Positions 19,268 through 27,990 of a DNA stretch of 64,000 bases are shown one piece after another. The DNA is from Streptomyces albofaciens JCM 4342. Its GTDB lineage: Bacteria > Actinomycetota > Actinomycetes > Streptomycetales > Streptomycetaceae. Numbering within the stretch: the first letter of the stretch is position 1; each line of letters begins with the position of its first letter. Position numbers and translations under genes: made by a program. The notes under the pieces are model-generated. The model saw only the letters and a list, made by a program, of their open reading frames with translations. It did not search any database and was not told the DNA's origin. The stretch is taken from contig NZ_PDCM01000002.1 in NCBI RefSeq assembly GCF_008634025.1, positions 1,550,001 through 1,614,000 of the forward strand, in the 5' to 3' direction.

Positions 19268-20941
19268 TCACAGACGCCACTCTTCGAAGAGCACCCCCAG
19301 CAGCTCCTCCTGTCTGGCCTTCAGCACTTCGGGGGTCCACTCGGCGTGCTGGAGCACTTGGCTGGTCAGCGCGAACGGGACCACTCCCCCGCGACCGGTG
19401 AAGTACTTGGCCTTCTTGGCGGTGAAGTCGTAGTTCTGGGCCGCAGAGTTCTTGGCGCGGTTCAGCAGCACCAGGTTTCCCAGGCGGTGCGTCCACTGGG
19501 CACGCCGCTCCTCGTCGAACAGCTCGACCCACTGCGAGTCGACCTTCGGGTTCTGCGGCAGGACGTGCTCCACGGTGATGAGCGGGTGGTCGTACGTCAC
19601 CCCCTGCCCGCGGGCCAGCAGCTCGTCGAGCCGCAGCAGGACGTACTTGCGGATCTTGCCGACTAGATAGAGATCGCCATCGAGCCTGGCCCGGGTTTCG
19701 GCCTTCTCGTCGTCCCTCAGCTCGAGAGCCGGGGAGTCGAGGCCCAGTCCGTCGTCGAGCTGCCGAAGCAGCTCGGCGTACCGTGTGACGCGAGGTGTCG
19801 TGTAGACGCGGCGGACGAACATGCTGGCCGACAGCCGCTCCAAGGCTCGCATGAACGTGTCAAGCCATGCCGGGTCGTCCTCGTGGTGGCGCAACGCCCA
19901 GAGGGCGGCCGGTCGCCAGTCGTAGTTGTCGACCTGCTGGAGCCTCCTGAACCAGGCGTTGACCGCCTCCGCACCCGAAGCGGACTCATAACGTGCTTCG
20001 CGGATCTGGGCGTAGGCCTCGGCATACGGCCGGACGACGTCATGGACGAAGACCTCGGCCCTACCAGGGAGGTAGCGGCTGAGCACCTGCTCCGGAAACT
20101 CCTTGAGCAGCTCATGTTCCGCCCGCTTCTTGGCGAAGATCATCCGCAGGTGGAGGAAGAGTTCCGCGAAGTCGTCACGTCCCAGCATCTCCTCGGCGTC
20201 CTCCCAGGTGGTGGCGCACGCCTCGGACGCCTCCGCGCCGAGATCCCCGATGATCTGCGACTTGAAGATGTCGGTGGGAGACAGGTCCAGGCCACGGGAG
20301 TTCATGACGCTGAAGATCCGGTGTGCGCTGTCGAGGTCAGGAGTGCTGACGACGACGAGGAACGTCCGCTCGGCGAGCATCTGAGCCAGTTCCAGCCGGC
20401 GTTCCTCGGTCACCGCGGTGAGGCTCTGGTGGAGGACCGTCGCGTTGCGGAGAACGGCCTTCTGCGCGTCGGTCCGCAGGGCTTCCTCCTTGAGCGTCAG
20501 CAGAGTGCCCACCGCGCCCTTCGTCTGCACGTACTTCTCGAAGAAGTCCGCGTCACGGCTGCGCAGAGTGAGCCGCGGCCTCGGGGCGAGCCCACGGATC
20601 TTGGCACCCGGCTCCATCACCAGCCGGTCGAGGTCGCCGCGTAGTTCCGGATCCTCGGTCAGGTCGCGCAGCACCGACAGGAGGATGGTCAGGGTCGTGA
20701 GGCGCTGCTGGCCGTCGATGACATCCGCCTTCGGGACCGCGCTGTTCTTCACGAGCACAACGGAACCGAGGAAGTACGGCTCATCCGTCCCGCGGTCAAG
20801 GGCTTCCTGGAGATCCATCAGCAGTTGAGCCGCCTGCTCCTCCTGCCAGGCATAGGGGCGCTGGTAGTCAGGTATCTGGAAGTCGTAGTCACTGCTGAAC
20901 ACCTTGTGCAAGGGCATCTCGTGCGCCTCGAGCTTTTGCAT
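19268..20941 (-). CDS. GmrSD-like type IV restriction protein (DUF262 + DUF1524)
   Basis: An intact 557-aa fusion. The N-terminal DUF262 (GmrS/ParB-like) domain shows IPDYQRPYAW at 23-32 and the hallmark DGQQRLTTL at 76-84, which in this family binds and hydrolyses nucleotide. The C-terminal DUF1524 domain is an HNH-type nuclease. It shows VEHVLPQNP near residue 455 and HRLGNLVLLNRAKNS near 484-498, with the AAQNYDF and K-K-A-K-Y-F that follow. Proteins of this build cut DNA with modified cytosines, such as glucosylated hydroxymethylcytosine, or protect against phage in related ways. It is the only complete gene in a block of broken defence genes and lies alone on the minus strand. Confidence 0.88.
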   Translation of the reverse strand: MQKLEAHEMPLHKVFSSDYDFQIPDYQRPYAWQEEQAAQLLMDLQEALDRGTDEPYFLGSVVLVKNSAVPKADVIDGQQRLTTLTILLSVLRDLTEDPELRGDLDRLVMEPGAKIRGLAPRPRLTLRSRDADFFEKYVQTKGAVGTLLTLKEEALRTDAQKAVLRNATVLHQSLTAVTEERRLELAQMLAERTFLVVVSTPDLDSAHRIFSVMNSRGLDLSPTDIFKSQIIGDLGAEASEACATTWEDAEEMLGRDDFAELFLHLRMIFAKKRAEHELLKEFPEQVLSRYLPGRAEVFVHDVVRPYAEAYAQIREARYESASGAEAVNAWFRRLQQVDNYDWRPAALWALRHHEDDPAWLDTFMRALERLSASMFVRRVYTTPRVTRYAELLRQLDDGLGLDSPALELRDDEKAETRARLDGDLYLVGKIRKYVLLRLDELLARGQGVTYDHPLITVEHVLPQNPKVDSQWVELFDEERRAQWTHRLGNLVLLNRAKNSAAQNYDFTAKKAKYFTGRGGVVPFALTSQVLQHAEWTPEVLKARQEELLGVLFEEWRL

Positions 20942-21149
20942 GCCCCGATAATGTCGGAGAAATGGAGCTCCGCGGCACTAATCCGACGCAACTTCCTGGC
21001 CCCTGACAGCGATTCCGTGGGAGCCGGGTCCATCCCACGCCTGGACGAGGGCTTCACCGTCTACTGCTGTATCGACGACAGCGCGAGCACCCACGTCCGG
21101 CATGAGGTTCGACAGGGACCGGAAGTCCGTCATCCGTGTCACTCGGCGC

Positions 21150-22115
21150 TCAGCTGCACCCGTATCCCTTGCCCCACGCGTCCGCGTGCCACGTCAACGA
21201 CCGCCGCGCATAGGTGACACCGATCCGGACGACCTGCTCAATCGTCAGGTTCGGCACGGGGATGCTCCGGTAGACGAAGTCGGACGCGAACCCGTTGAAG
21301 GTCAACGGAGCATGCGGGGCGGTTGCAGGTCGCTCGGGACCGATGTCGCCCAGCAGGGTACGTGCCCAGTCAAGGCAGAAGTAGTCGCCGTAGGCGCAAG
21401 CCTCCTGTTCGCGGACCGACCGCCGTGTCGGGCCGGGGCCGGCCAGGTGGACCAGCCAGAACTAGCCTTCCTGGATCTGCCAACCGAACCGGGGGTCGTC
21501 TCCGCGGTGAACATCTCCACGGTACCCTTGGCCTCGGCTCATTGCGGTCCGCACGATGACGCCGACCTGCTCGATCTCCTGCGCCAGCTCTGGCCGGACG
21601 AGGCTGTGCAGGCAAGGCATCTTCTGCACGGTCGCGCCCAGTCGAGCGTTCTTGAGGATTGCGACTGCCTCCTCTGGCACCAGCAACGGTTCGGCCCCGC
21701 GGGGGTGCCGACCTCGGCGGCCAGTCTCACGAGCTTGTCGATCAGGTCGAGCCAGTGCTCGAACATATCGGCGCCGAACCCGTCCGCCCGCCGGGGATAG
21801 GGCAGACAGGATCGCAGCGCGGCACACAGGTCCTCGTAGCTGCGGTAACGCCAGGTCAGACCGTTCGGGGTCGTCCATGAGCCGTCCGGCCAGGCGGGGG
21901 CGACCAGGCTGAGCAGCACCAGGACGGGATGGTCCAGGCCGTGGAGATTGCCCGCTGCGTACGCGTTCGACTGGCCGCTGCCCGGGAGCGAGAACCTTCC
22001 AGCCCTCGGGCCATCGAAAGCTCTTGCGGAACTCGAAACCATCCGGCCGCTCCTGCTCGGCGCCTACTCAATCCAGATTCGGCATACCGGAGCCCACAAG
22101 CCGACCAAGTTCGCC
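21150..22115 (-). pseudogene. Broken PD-(D/E)XK nuclease superfamily gene
   Basis: Pieces in several frames assemble into one protein. In order: GDELANLVGLWAPV, GFEFRKSFRWPEGWKVLAPG, HPVLVLLSLVAPAWP, then a helical WRYRSYEDLCAALRSCLPYP with ADMFEHWLDLIDKLVRLA, EEAVAILKNARLGATVQ, FWLVHLAGPGPTRRSV, and a C-terminal VRIGVTYARRSLTWHADAWG ending at 21150. The 'strand-P-x-W ... Y-x-D-L-x-x-A-L' pattern recalls the PD-(D/E)XK superfamily proteins common in Actinobacteria; that family call is from memory. There are at least three frame changes and a TAG after QEG near 21462. The likely start is near 22115 but is obscured. Confidence 0.5.
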
Positions 22116-22158
22116 AGCTCATCTCCGCGATAAGCCCCTCGTCGGCACGGGGTAAAAC

Positions 22159-22175
22159 TGGCCGGTTAAGCGGCC
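22159..22175. promoter_or_regulatory. TTAA-centred palindrome, copy 1
   Basis: TGGCCGGTTAAGCGGCC lies 18 nt before the GTG start of the Nudix-like gene. A near-identical copy (16 of 17 bases) is at 24865-24881 in front of the recombinase-like gene. Dyad symmetry and position suggest an operator for a shared regulator. Confidence 0.4.
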
Positions 22176-22193
22176 GCATGTCAGGATCGGACC

Positions 22194-22646
22194 GTGCCTG
22201 TTTTCCTGGACGCTGCCGAGAGTTCGGGGCGCCCTGCCGTGCCGCCTCCCAGGATGCGGCGGGTGGTGTTCGTCGCGTTGCTGAGCTCGGACGGGCGGCT
22301 TGCCCTGGTGGCAGACGACCCGTCTGGGGCTCTTCCCCGATGGGTACTCCCTTCAGGATCCGTCCGAGCCACAGAAACCTACCCTGAGGCGGCAGTGCGC
22401 GTACTCCGCAATGCGGTCGGCGCGATGCCGGTGCGCGGGGGCACTGTTGAAGGATGCCGCTGGGCTCAGGTGCCTGTGCCCGTAGGCCGGAGCCGTCGAG
22501 AAGCACACGTGTTCATCTTTCGTCTCGCTGCGGCTGGTGCTCCGCCGGAGCATCTGCCCTGGAGGGGAGCGACACGCTGGGCGGAGCCTGAGCAGTGGCA
22601 GGAGTTGTGCACACGGTGCGATCTGCCAGATGTGGATGTGCTTTGA
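22194..22646 (+). CDS. Nudix-like domain protein with degenerate Nudix box
   Basis: A 150-aa protein with a Nudix-like fold: an RRVVFVALLSSDGRLALV strand pair, then a WVLPSGSV turn into the Nudix helix. The box begins correctly (G-x5-E in GSVRATE) but the metal-binding REUxEExGU part reads RVLRNAVGA. The catalytic acidic residues are therefore missing, and hydrolase activity is unlikely. Such domains can serve as nucleotide sensors. The start is GTG 22194. A TTAA-centred palindrome lies just upstream. It is transcribed away from the broken nuclease gene and converges with the IclR gene. Confidence 0.6.
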   Translation: MPVFLDAAESSGRPAVPPPRMRRVVFVALLSSDGRLALVADDPSGALPRWVLPSGSVRATETYPEAAVRVLRNAVGAMPVRGGTVEGCRWAQVPVPVGRSRREAHVFIFRLAAAGAPPEHLPWRGATRWAEPEQWQELCTRCDLPDVDVL

Positions 22647-22723
22647 CGGGATACCTGGAGGGGTGGATCCCAGACGGGCGGATCACGTTGGGGCCTTGAG
22701 CCCCGGCACCTCGGCACCCACTT

Positions 22724-23491
22724 TCACTTTGCCCTGGCGATCGTGGTGGCGGTCTCCTGCAGGGCCGTTGCAACCGCTGGCATGTCCTGTTCACGCAGAC
22801 GTACGGCGGGGGCGTACACGGAGATCGCGGCGAGCGGTTCCCCGATGCGGTTGCGGATGGCCACGCCTACGCCGTGCAGGTCGTGTGCGCTTTCCTCGAG
22901 GTCTGCCGCCCATCCCCGGACTCTGACTTCCTCCAACTCCACCTCAAGCAGCGACCACTCAGTGATGCTTCCTGCCGCCGTAGCAGGGAGCGCGGCCGGG
23001 AGTGTCGCGCGTACATCTGCCGGGTCGCGCAGTGCAAGCAGGGCCTTGCCCGCCGCTGTGACGTGGGCAGGGAGCTCCTGCCCGAACGGAACGCTGACGC
23101 GCAGGACATGCCGGCACTCGACTCCGTCGAGTAGTCGGACGACGGCCGCATCCAGGGAGTACAGGCACACCGTCTCCTGCAGCTTCTCCGAGAGCTCCTC
23201 CAGGGGTCTGCGCGCCTGTCGTCGGACGTCCAGCTGGGCGATCGCGGCCAGTCCCATGCGTACGAGCTGCGGACCCGCTGAGTATCCGTGCTGGCCAGGA
23301 TCGTGACGCAGGAAACCCGTGCGCTGCAGGGTGACCAGGATGCGGTGTGCGGTGGAACGTGAGATACCGAGCTCCCGGGCGGTTTCGGTAACACCGACTT
23401 CCCCCCTGTCATACGCCAGGACGAGAACATCCAGGGCCTTCGTCACCGACGCCAAGGCCTCCGTCGCCGACGGATGCTTGCCATCCACCAT
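22724..23491 (-). CDS. IclR-family transcriptional regulator
   Basis: A 255-aa regulator of normal family length. The N-terminal winged helix-turn-helix covers residues about 10-70 (TETARELGISRSTAHRIL as the recognition part). The rest is the IclR effector-binding domain, with the AAGKALLA motif and a C-terminal SVYAPAVRL strand. IclR proteins bind small organic acids and control catabolic genes or themselves. The ATG at 23491 is chosen because it gives the standard N-terminus; the open frame continues upstream only as Arg/Cys-rich sequence. No obvious target operon is adjacent within the island, so the ligand cannot be guessed. Confidence 0.85.
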   Translation of the reverse strand: MVDGKHPSATEALASVTKALDVLVLAYDRGEVGVTETARELGISRSTAHRILVTLQRTGFLRHDPGQHGYSAGPQLVRMGLAAIAQLDVRRQARRPLEELSEKLQETVCLYSLDAAVVRLLDGVECRHVLRVSVPFGQELPAHVTAAGKALLALRDPADVRATLPAALPATAAGSITEWSLLEVELEEVRVRGWAADLEESAHDLHGVGVAIRNRIGEPLAAISVYAPAVRLREQDMPAVATALQETATTIARAK

Positions 23492-23769
23492 GAAGGAACC
23501 GTAACGCTCAAACGTTCCCGGAGACCGGGAGCTTCGGCAGAATCCACACGTCAGAATTCTGCGACGGCACGTCTCACAGTTCCGGTGCGGCATCGCTCGA
23601 ACCCGGCGAGCCAACTCTGCGTCAAGACAGGTTGATTCCTGCGATAACCCCGACCGGTCTTGCCGTGCTTGAGCGCACTGCTGACCGTTTGATAGCGCCT
23701 CACAGGAATGGGGTGCGTGCCACAGTGTGCCGTCCCTACACTGGCAGCGGCCTTCCTTAGGAGTTCGCT

Positions 23770-24291
23770 ATGGCGGGATACCGGACCAGCGCACCTGCGT
23801 CAGACAAGGGTGTCTACATCGGCCAGGCTCGGCATGCCGTGAAGGAGCTGATCACTTCACTGCGCGGCGAGTTGGCGACATTGGAAGCTGTGTACACGAT
23901 GATGTGCCAGGGCGCCGAATCCACCGATGTCCGCGAAGAGCCGCCGGACACTGGCGAGGACGCGGAAACCGCCCAGCCTTCCCGGGAAGGTCCGTCTGAA
24001 GTTTCTGTCGCCGACGAGGATCCTTCGTCCGAAGATGCGCGCCCGGGGATTGGCACTCGGACCCTGGGGCCACCGCGTAACGGAAGCATGCGCGATGCGA
24101 TCCTCACACTCCTGTGCGCTGCTCAAGAGGCGATGTCCATCACCGATATCGCCGCAGCGGTACGCCCGGGAGCGGACGCGACGGTCCGTTCATCCGTAGG
24201 AAAAACCCTCAACCGCATGAAGCAACTTGGCGAGGTGGAAAATGTAGCACCGGGAATGTTCCGGGCCGTGCTGTCATCCCGGGCCGCTTGA
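23770..24291 (+). CDS. Winged-helix hypothetical protein
   Basis: A 173-aa protein. Residues 15-45 form a helix that may be coiled coil (KELITSLRGELATLEAVY). Residues 50-95 are an acidic, disordered linker. Residues 105-170 form a clear winged helix domain (MRDAILTLLCAAQEAMSITD, then VRSSVGKTLNRMKQLGEVE). It probably binds DNA or mediates contacts; the specific role is unknown. A TAGGAG ribosome site lies just before ATG 23770. A strong hairpin terminator follows at 24324, so it is probably a single-gene transcript. The domain resembles island-borne winged helix proteins with no named family. Confidence 0.65.
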   Translation: MAGYRTSAPASDKGVYIGQARHAVKELITSLRGELATLEAVYTMMCQGAESTDVREEPPDTGEDAETAQPSREGPSEVSVADEDPSSEDARPGIGTRTLGPPRNGSMRDAILTLLCAAQEAMSITDIAAAVRPGADATVRSSVGKTLNRMKQLGEVENVAPGMFRAVLSSRAA

Positions 24292-24323
24292 TCCACCCGA
24301 GAACGACCCTAACCCAACAAGCA

Positions 24324-24354
24324 GGCCTCCCTCGATTAGCGGTCGAGGGAGGCC
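24324..24354 (+). terminator. Hairpin terminator
   Basis: A perfect 12-bp stem (GGCCTCCCTCGA with TCGAGGGAGGCC) around a 7-nt loop, about 33 nt after the winged-helix gene. There is no T run, as is common in streptomycetes. Confidence 0.8.
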
Positions 24355-24502
24355 GCCAAACACGCGAATGGACGCTTCTCCTAGTCAGGGTTCCGATTCG
24401 TCGCGCACGTTCACTCTAGCGCCCCCACGGATGGCGCTATAGGGCGTCTGCGTCATTCCGCACTTGAGCGTGCACGACTGACCTCAAAGAGGCAATTGGG
24501 GA

Positions 24503-24823
24503 TCAGTCATGAGCACATTGGGTCGTATTCGATCCGGGCCAGAGCGCCAGGCCCAGGGCACGCTCCAGTCGGCAGATCGTCAGCACATCCGGCCAGGTGG
24601 CGCCCGCCAGCAGATCCCCGATGGTCTGTCTGCCGACGTGGCTCTGGGCGGCCAGGGCGCGCAGCGAGAGCTCCGGCCTCTCACGCAGGGCGGCGGCGAG
24701 GCGGCGGGCAATCGTCTGGACCACCGCCGCGGCGGGCTCCCCGGCGATCCGGGCATCCGGCCACTCCTCCGGATCGACGGCGTAGCTCCATGGCGGCGCC
24801 GTGCGCGCTCGGCCTCCGGTCAT
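24503..24823 (-). CDS. XRE-type helix-turn-helix protein
   Basis: A 106-aa protein. Residues 52-92 form an XRE-like helix-turn-helix (LSLRALAAQSHVGRQTIGDL followed by WPDVLTICRLERALG). The N-terminal part has an aromatic WSYAVDPEEWPD stretch often seen before such domains. It is divergent from the recombinase-like gene. A GGAA ribosome site precedes ATG 24823. A repressor or antitoxin-like role in the mobile segment is inferred. No toxin gene is visible next to it. Confidence 0.7.
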   Translation of the reverse strand: MTGGRARTAPPWSYAVDPEEWPDARIAGEPAAAVVQTIARRLAAALRERPELSLRALAAQSHVGRQTIGDLLAGATWPDVLTICRLERALGLALWPGSNTTQCAHD

Positions 24824-24864
24824 AAAGATGCGTTCCTTCAGATCGTGATCGACACTGACACCAG

Positions 24865-24882
24865 TGGCCGGTTAACCGGCCA
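24865..24882. promoter_or_regulatory. TTAA-centred palindrome, copy 2
   Basis: TGGCCGGTTAACCGGCCA is a perfect 18-bp palindrome. It lies between the divergent XRE gene and the recombinase-like gene, 32 nt before GTG 24914. It matches the element at 22159. It is a plausible operator for the neighbouring XRE repressor. Confidence 0.5.
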
Positions 24883-24913
24883 CCTGTCATGGGCCTTGCG
24901 CCTGGAGGTCGCT

Positions 24914-25849
24914 GTGTCGAATCGCCTGCTGGCCTACGCACCGAAGGCGGAGACGGTGCCGCCCGCCCAGTGGCGCCGCATCGCTCCGGTCGTCCGCTCG
25001 CTGGGATTCATGGCCGTCGCAGCGGGACCCTACGGCCCAGACGTGGTCATGACACCGCTCGCACGGCTGGTCGCCTGGGTCGAGGCCCAGGGCCTCCCGC
25101 TCGAACCCCCGGTGATCCTTGACCAGAGCACCGTCGAACGGTTCATCCTCGTCGGCTGCCGCGACATGGCCGCCAACAGCCGCCGAACCTGCAGCAGCCA
25201 GCTGCGCCGGGCTTCCGAAGCGCTCTTGTTGGACCAGCTCGGACAGCATCCGCCGATCCGGCTGAAGGCCACCGCCGCCCCAGTGGCCCCCTACCCGCCG
25301 GCGGAAATCGCCTACTGGCTGATCTGGGCGCAGAGCCTGCCCACCCCCGCCCAGCGGTGCAACGCCTGTCTTCTGTTCTGTCTCGGTGTCGGCTGCGGGC
25401 TCGCCGTTGAGGATCTTGTGTACGTTCGGGGGCGGGACATCCTGGCGGGCCCCACCGGCCGGGCACTGGTGAAGGTGCACGGGCGCCGTCCGCGCACTGT
25501 CGTATGCCGGTACGCATACGAGGAACTGCTGCTGGCGGAAGCCGCCCACATCCCGGCAGACGCGTACGCCTTCCGGCCGGGCTGGCAGGACCGCACCAGC
25601 AAGCACATCGCATCGGACTGGCTGGCCAGGTACCCGCGGATCGTCAGCCGTTGTGACGGTGCAGTGCTGCAGACCCAGCGGCTGCGCACGACCTGGCTCG
25701 TCGATCTGCTGAATGCAGGTATTCCGCTGAGGGTGATCCTCAAAGCGTCGGGGCTCGGGACCCTGCACAGCCTCTCGCGATACCTCGTCTTCCTCCACGA
25801 CGTGCCCGAAGCGGAGGCATCCGATCTGTTGCGGGGGGGCGGCGGCATG
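24914..25849 (+). CDS. Degenerate tyrosine recombinase-like protein (open into the transposase)
   Basis: The start is GTG 24914 with GGAGG six bases upstream. About 310 residues show a tyrosine-recombinase-like layout. A helical core-binding part (residues 55-110) is followed by a catalytic part with GVGCGLAVEDLVYVRGRDIL, where GLR-x-x-E-L would be expected, so the first Arg is absent. At the end LRTTWLVDLLNAGIPLRVIL leads to a Tyr in LSRYL. A G7 run at 25833-25839 leaves the frame open into the transposase. With six Gs it would end at TGA in an ATGA overlap with ATG 25847. It is probably the partner gene of a mobile unit. Catalysis is doubtful. Confidence 0.6.
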
Positions 25850-27748
25850 AGCAGGAAGAACCCGGAGGACAAACCCTGCCGGCGTACCGGCCTCGCCTTA
25901 CGCCCTGCACCGCAGGCCCCCGGCCGTACCCTCAGCGACCGCGTTGTGAGGCAGGTCTTCGACCTCGTGCGCCACAGCGGAGTACTGGAACGCCTTCCCT
26001 CTAACGAGCACCGGCCAGGCCCGAAGGGCTTCCCGTTCCGCACAGTGCTGATCGGCCTGATCCTGTCGCAGTACATGGGCAAGAGCGCGAACATCAACGA
26101 CGCATGGGAGACGCTCTTCTTGGCCTTGTCTCCAGGGCCCAAAGCCCTCCTTGACGTCCCCGACGTCGACCTGCACATCCGCGAGGGCGCAACCCGAGAA
26201 GAAATCGACAGCGTCGCGCACCACCAATACGCGACGTCGAAGCGCGTCTACCGGTCCTGGGCCTCGATGACCCGGCGCCTTGACCCTGCACCGCACGACC
26301 GCCGCAAGAGGCTGTCGCTCAGCGAGGCTAAGAAGATTCGCCGGAAGTGGAATGCCCGCGACAACCAGGACACCGTGCGCAACCTGGAAGCCATCGCCCA
26401 GGATCTGATCCTCGCTCCGGTGATGGCTTCCTACCGGCGCGGCGACTTCGCTCAGTGGCCTGGCCACATCGCGGTCGACGACACTCCGGTTCCGGTCTGG
26501 GGCAAAGAGCCGGACTACCACCAGGACCGGGCCTCGCTTGAGATCACCGCCGGGATGTACGTGAAGGGAGGAACGCAGAAGAAGTCGGGGCCCAGCGGCA
26601 AAGCTGCGGCCTCCACGAACACTGGCACCCGGCGCGGCACCGCAAACAAGCCAGTGCCTCGCAAGACCAAGTCGGCCCGGGAGAAGAAGGCCAAGGCGCC
26701 GGAGAAGAGAGAGTTCCGCTACGCCATGATGGCCGCGTTCCCAGGCCATGGCCATGGCGACCTCGCTGGCGCCTACCCGGCGGTCTGCCTCGGCATGATC
26801 CTCCACACCCCGGGCACCGAACCCGGCCCGGCCGCCCTGCGCGCTATCCAGCCGGCCTTCGAACGAGGGCTGGTCAAAGACCTGTTCTGCGCCGACCAGG
26901 GCATCACCCAGGCCAAGCCTCACAACCTGCATCTGCAGCTGCTCAAACTCGGCCTCAACACGGTGAAGCACTACAACGACGACAAGGTCGACCGGCAGGG
27001 AGAGTTCCGCGGCATGCAGTTGGTCGGCGGCGAGTTCTACTGCCCGCTGATGCCCACCCCGCTCGTCACTGCGGGCGCCACATACATCGACAGCCGCACG
27101 GACGAGGACCGCGCCCACGCACTCAACCTGATCCAGTCCCGGAAGGACTACCAGACCAAGATCAAGGAGTACGGGCCCGCAGGGGACCAGCGTCGACAGT
27201 GCCCCGCCCTTGGATCCCACGCCACGGTCACCTGCTACCGTCGGCCCCAGCCACGCCCGTCCACCGTCGTCGACCTCGACGCCCCCACTGTCCGTACCCC
27301 GGCAGCCCTGCCCACCATCCGCAGGCCCAAGCGGGACACCCCCGTCCACCCCGACATCTGCAGGGGGAAGAGCATCACCGTCCCGGGCACCGTGTTGGCC
27401 AAGTGGCGGCAGAAATACCCCCTGTTCACTCCTCTGTGGCAGGAAGCCTGGTCCGGACTGCGCAGTCAGAACGAGGGCGGCAACGGCAACCTCAAGAAGT
27501 CCGCCCTCGATAGCATCGACAATCCCCAGCTCCGCCTGCCGCACGGACGCGTCGCACAGACCCTGCTCAATGCCGTCATCATCTTCGTGGCGAACCTCAG
27601 AGCCATCCGACGGTTCCTCCGCGACCAGGGCATCCAGCCCCGCAAAGCCAGCACACAGAGCGCCGTAACCCAACCCCGTGAGCCCTCCGACCCGCCCCAG
27701 GCGTGCCCGCTTCCGACGGAGCAGGTCGAGCCTCCGCCACGCGAGTGA
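25847..27748 (+). CDS. DDE-type transposase-like protein
   Basis: A 633-aa protein from ATG 25847. The N-terminal part (residues 25-100) resembles the helical DUF/transposase N-terminus seen in IS1182- or ISNCY-like elements. An RNase H-like core follows, with candidate acidic residues in HIAVDDTPVPVWG (near 205-215), DLFCADQGI (near 345) and QNEGGNGNLKKSA (near 540). That would be a D-D-E set with the usual N/K-L-K after the last Glu. A Lys/Arg-rich insert lies at about 240-285. Short terminal inverted repeats typical of an IS were not found, so it may act within the tRNA-linked element rather than as a simple IS. It is read in frame with the upstream recombinase. Confidence 0.6.
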   Translation: MSRKNPEDKPCRRTGLALRPAPQAPGRTLSDRVVRQVFDLVRHSGVLERLPSNEHRPGPKGFPFRTVLIGLILSQYMGKSANINDAWETLFLALSPGPKALLDVPDVDLHIREGATREEIDSVAHHQYATSKRVYRSWASMTRRLDPAPHDRRKRLSLSEAKKIRRKWNARDNQDTVRNLEAIAQDLILAPVMASYRRGDFAQWPGHIAVDDTPVPVWGKEPDYHQDRASLEITAGMYVKGGTQKKSGPSGKAAASTNTGTRRGTANKPVPRKTKSAREKKAKAPEKREFRYAMMAAFPGHGHGDLAGAYPAVCLGMILHTPGTEPGPAALRAIQPAFERGLVKDLFCADQGITQAKPHNLHLQLLKLGLNTVKHYNDDKVDRQGEFRGMQLVGGEFYCPLMPTPLVTAGATYIDSRTDEDRAHALNLIQSRKDYQTKIKEYGPAGDQRRQCPALGSHATVTCYRRPQPRPSTVVDLDAPTVRTPAALPTIRRPKRDTPVHPDICRGKSITVPGTVLAKWRQKYPLFTPLWQEAWSGLRSQNEGGNGNLKKSALDSIDNPQLRLPHGRVAQTLLNAVIIFVANLRAIRRFLRDQGIQPRKASTQSAVTQPREPSDPPQACPLPTEQVEPPPRE

Positions 27749-27783
27749 CACACCTCCGCCGCACTCCGCCCCCTGAAAACCCC

Positions 27784-27824
27784 ACATGCCTGCGCCACGG
27801 CTACCAGCCGTCGCGCAGGCATGT
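27784..27824. terminator. Long hairpin after the transposase gene
   Basis: ACATGCCTGCGC (27784-27795) pairs with GCGCAGGCATGT (27813-27824). The inner arms ACGGCT and AGCCGT pair around a 3-nt loop. The total is about 18 pairs with one mismatch. Probable terminator; an element end is the alternative. Confidence 0.65.
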
Positions 27825-27922
27825 CCTGTTTCCGCAGGTGAGAGGCGCAGTACCTGGACTGCCACCGCCTCACCCCCTCATCGGGCCGATCACGAGGCTC
27901 GAGGCCCCAGAAACGACGAAAT

Positions 27923-27949
27923 ACCGGTGAGTCACATGACTCGACCGGT
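27923..27949. repeat. Inverted repeat near the tRNA-Leu 3' end
   Basis: ACCGGT-GAGTCA and TGACTC-G-ACCGGT form an imperfect dyad 41 nt from the tRNA CCA end. It could be a recombinase arm site or a terminator. Confidence 0.4.
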
Positions 27950-27990
27950 AATTCGTGAACGCTTCGGGACGATCTCGTGAACGTCCCCGC

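Noticed and set aside
24509..24913. Extension of the recombinase-transposase frame upstream to 24509
   Set aside because: That stretch is antisense to the XRE gene and has no recombinase pattern. GTG 24914 has a good ribosome site.
25847..27824. A complete insertion sequence with terminal inverted repeats
   Set aside because: No matching inverted repeats or target-site duplication could be found around the transposase-like gene.
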